Made by a program: the position numbers and the translations under genes
Notes under the pieces: model-generated
The model's input: only the letters and a program-made list of their open reading frames with translations
Told to the model about the DNA's origin: nothing
Databases searched by the model: none
Assembly (NCBI RefSeq): GCF_015832195.1
Contig: NC_052046.1
Span: 39,150,911-39,214,910, forward strand
DNA: 64,000 bases
Source: Motacilla alba alba
Taxonomy: Eukaryota; Chordata; Aves; Passeriformes; Motacillidae
Reading direction: 5' to 3'
In this document: piece by piece, positions 60,906 through 64,000 of the stretch
Layout: each line of letters opens with the position of its first letter
Position numbering within the stretch: the stretch's first letter is position 1

Positions 60906-63732
60906 AGCTTTCCATATAAACAGTTCCCTTGATTTTAAAGGAAACATTTCTAGGTGCAGTGTTAATTATCAACATGCAAGATATTAATGCAGTGTAGTTT
61001 TTAGACACTCACAAACTGCCTGTAAGGACTGTTGTTACCATAAATTGTTTCTTCAAATGGATATTTTTGCAAAATATCCAATGAAACAAGTCTGGTACTC
61101 AGCATTTCCTGATTTTGAAGACTATGATGATGTGTTTTCAGAGGGCCTTTTTTTTTTCAGTAGCAGATCCAAAGTAGACTGAAAAGTCAGGCAAAATTTT
61201 TAGTTGATTTTCATAGATTGAACTGAAGAAAATAATAGAAATACTAGATAAATTTTTATGGTCTCTGAAAAATCTTTATAAGTGACTGTAGCAATGCTCA
61301 GTTCCTAGAAACATGAAAGTACATCTGAGCATTTAAGATTATAAACCTAAAATTCCAGAAATGCAATGCAGGAAATCTAACTTCTTAATCTACTCTTTCC
61401 AGACAGCAAATTGCTCTCAATTTTTTATTTTTAAGTTACTTTTTAATAGTAAAATGAATTGCCATCTGACCATAAGTTTATATAGTGTCTTTGATTGAGC
61501 AGTCATTATATTCTCACAATGTAGACTATTGACAAGTCTAATCTGGACTTACATTGGTGCCTCAAAAGTATGTAAACTACTTCAATTTTAAATACCTGAA
61601 TAAATATTATTAAACCAAAGCATCAAGAAATACAGGTCACAGTATTTGTAAAGAAATACGCTAGACTGATACTCCAGAAGCTCCACAGAGTTAATTTCTT
61701 TTCAGATCTCAGCTGAGGTCTGTCAACTTCTCTGAACACTCAACAGAACTCAAAAGTAAAAAGGCATCTGCAGTCTTCAGAAAATCCTCAGACCTAAATC
61801 CCTTAGAGATTTTCTGGTTTCTGAACTGCGTGCACTGAATAATTTTTGAGATTTAACCTTGGCACTACTGAAATAAAGGTTGGAATTTCAAATTACTCTA
61901 GCTTTTATGGTAGGATTGAATTCCTAAGTTTTAGATCTCTTCAGTTTTATGTATTATTATTCACTCTGATAAAACAAATTATTTTTCACCTCTTTACACG
62001 TTTTAATATACATCATTTATTTTTAAGATTTCCTGAGGACTAACACTTAAAGAAACAAAAGATGTATTTGAATACAGCTTATATTTCTCTATTTTTCAGT
62101 AGGAAAAAAAATTTGTCTAGGAAATCAGAGACATAATTTTATTAAGCCATGATGTTTTCCCCTAAAAAGTGTTAAAAATGCTATTTATTTATTAATATTT
62201 GAACAGAGCAGCAAAACTCATATCAAGGTGCATTATGAAGCAGCTAGAAAGTGCAGTGAAAGCTTAGATACTTATTTTACCAAGGTAATTCCAGACAAGC
62301 TATATTAATATGAAGCACATTTGTACAAAACTGTCATAAAATGCATAAATGGGGATAAATCTATTTATGCAGCCACATTTCTTTTCATTTTTCTTATAAA
62401 AGCAAATATGAAAATGTAGCCTGATACATGAATAGTAATTTGTTTTCTTACTCAAATATTACAGGAATTTCTACGAGAATACCTGTAATTTTTCAAACAT
62501 GTTGGGAAGTAAATCTAATTTTTGAAGTCGCTACTGCAGAAGAACAGAAAGTGAGTACAAAACAGGATCCATTTCTGTTAGGTGTTGACACCACACATAG
62601 AAGATTCCCATTTTGGGGGGTGTACTCCCTGAATGAAAAATTAGTTTAGATTTTGCAAGAAAAAAACTAACCAGAAAGAAACAACTTTTCCAGGATCATA
62701 TGTTGATATGTACATGCAACCATGATCTAAAAGTCCATCATAGTTCAAAATTCTACTATTAATTCCTGTACTGCTCTCTATCCTTCTACTTGAAGGCATC
62801 AACTTGTGTATGCTTGAGGCTTTATTTTAAAAGTAACATGTCACAGCCTCTCAGTGATTCAGATAAAGACATTCTGCTTTTCATCTGATGATGTCTAGAT
62901 TCTTGGTGACGCTTGTCACAGGGCTGCAGATTGCTCAAGTTTTATCTCAGAGAGAAAATAGGCAGAAGTGATACAAACAAAGGGGCTTATCCTCCCTTTA
63001 TTTTATAGTAAATGTTTTCTTATCTGAAAGTTACAGAGCTTACTCTTTCACCTCATCTTAAAATTAAACCTTTCTAAACACAAGTATTTGACACAAGGAA
63101 AGAGGAGAAGGCAGATACCTGCACTAACAGAAATCAGAAAAGTATGAGATTAATTTTAGAATTTAAACCACAATATTATCAGTTTGAAATCATTAACAAT
63201 CTGTCCCCAGAAGAAAGTATTTGTAACTCTCACTGATGCCTGAAGAATTTATAGATCTCTCCATTCTACAGCCTTAGCTTGGCTTTTAAATCAGCTTGTC
63301 ATAACCAAAGCTAGCTACTGCCATTCCTTGGTTCATAAATAGGAGATCCAGAGTACTAACAGAAATTTTTGAATTTCTGTTATTTCTATCTCCATTCATC
63401 TCCATTTCATTTTTATCTCCAATATGTTTTGTCTCAGAAGTGAAAGAGCATGGGAGAAGAGAGCAGGTAAACAATGGTTGTGTGAGCTCTTCTGAGACCA
63501 CTTAGTGGCACTAAATTACACAGGGAAGACCACAGACCACCAAGAACACCAAGAGTTAGCCCTAATCAGGAGTTTAACTCCATTGAATGATTTGCAACAG
63601 CCTTGCTTGTTTCATAGGTGAAAAAACAGGTTTTGCGCACTTAAAAATCTAGGTCATCATTGTCTATCAAAATCTGGATTATTGCATTTTCTAGTAGCAA
63701 CACAGGTTCTGAACCAATTCTTACAGGACAAG
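60906..63732. other. AT-rich unique sequence, no gene seen
   Basis: No recognisable repeat or gene. Frames of 65-73 codons at 61846-62043, 62428-62649 and 63286-63501 have no domain I can name. Confidence 0.5.
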
Positions 63733-63825
63733 GCTTTGGCAGATTTTTGTACTCAGTGTTTGACTGGAGTTGGACCAGATCATCACTGTAGGTGCCTTCC
63801 AGCTAAATTATTCTGTTCTATTCTG
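63733..63825 (+). mobile_element. CR1 LINE 3'-tail fragment
   Basis: The stretch 'gctttggcag', then 'ggagttggaccagatcatc' and 'gtgccttccagctaaattat', matches the last part of the CR1 3' untranslated region. It ends in TTCTGTTCTATTCTG, a CR1-type tail that leads straight into the following pentamer repeat. Confidence 0.75.
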
Positions 63826-63880
63826 TCCTATCCTATCCTATCCTATCCTATCCTATCCTATCCTATCCTATCCTATCCTC
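63826..63880. repeat. (TCCTA)n microsatellite grown from a CR1 tail
   Basis: Ten exact TCCTA units from 63826, followed by one TCCTC. The tract begins without a gap after the CR1 tail TTCTATTCTG, so it most simply arose by replication slippage of that tail. It explains the repetitive Ser/Tyr/Pro frames here. Confidence 0.93.
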
Positions 63881-64000
63881 TCCTTAATAAATCAAAATAG
63901 TAATCTTCAAGATGATTATCTAAAGGATATATTATTTTTTCATATAATTGTGAATTAGTTGAAGAGAGACAATATGACACTTCTCAAGTCAATTTATTGG
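63881..64000. other. AT-rich end of window
   Basis: About 120 bases of AT-rich sequence; nothing recognised. Confidence 0.5.

Noticed and set aside
1..64000. CRISPR arrays, operons, tRNA and rRNA genes, phage or plasmid features
   Set aside because: None seen. Spaced direct repeats, tRNA-like B-box words and bacterial gene structure are absent, and the sequence is vertebrate in character.

Overview
The window looks like nuclear DNA of a bird, probably a songbird. It is AT-rich and shows no densely packed genes, operons or long coding frames. Its interspersed repeats are almost all CR1 retrotransposon (LINE) fragments of the kind that dominates avian genomes, plus one long endogenous-retrovirus LTR of a type I associate with songbirds. 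No host gene, tRNA, rRNA or known small RNA could be recognised. The best reading is a gene desert or the inside of very large introns. Species and chromosome cannot be read from the sequence.

Layout. 0-11 kb: AT-rich unique DNA with a CR1 3' end (about 1.1-1.4 kb), two tiny CR1 tails (2.9 and 4.5 kb) and a T/G-rich tract (2.2 kb). 11-25.6 kb: a CR1 3' end at 11 kb, then 10 kb of unique DNA with short A- or T-rich tracts, then a minus-strand CR1 reverse-transcriptase (RT) fragment at 21.8-22.3 kb and a plus-strand one at 24.8-25.6 kb. 25.6-41 kb: the longest repeat-poor stretch. It holds two palindromic clusters sharing the core GCTTTATAAAGC (28.9 and 32.4 kb), two (TA)n microsatellites (29.0 and 34.1 kb) and a segment near 35.2-35.6 kb that looks like a conserved regulatory element. 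41-50 kb: a minus-strand CR1, an unassigned minus-strand open frame (42.3-42.7 kb), a degenerate ATGAT microsatellite, a CR1 3' end and the roughly 1.47 kb solo LTR (48.5-50.0 kb), which is the only clearly GC-rich island. 50-64 kb: a CR1 RT fragment, a head-to-head CR1 pair (56.1-57.8 kb), another CR1 fragment (60.4-60.9 kb) and a CR1 tail that has grown into a (TCCTA)n microsatellite (63.8 kb).

How the parts work together. No pathway or complex can be described. All CR1 copies are 5'-truncated and mutated. In the three plus-strand copies where the RT catalytic box F-A-D-D can be read, it is destroyed, so none can make active enzyme. The LTR stands alone without retroviral genes. The remaining open reading frames are mostly chance frames or lie inside repeats. 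Possible regulatory activity (homeobox, POU and SOX-like site clusters, two TATA-like promoters) is inference only. I saw no convincing undescribed system. The most useful things to follow up are the 42.3-42.7 kb open frame, the palindrome pair, the 35.2-35.6 kb element and the LTR.
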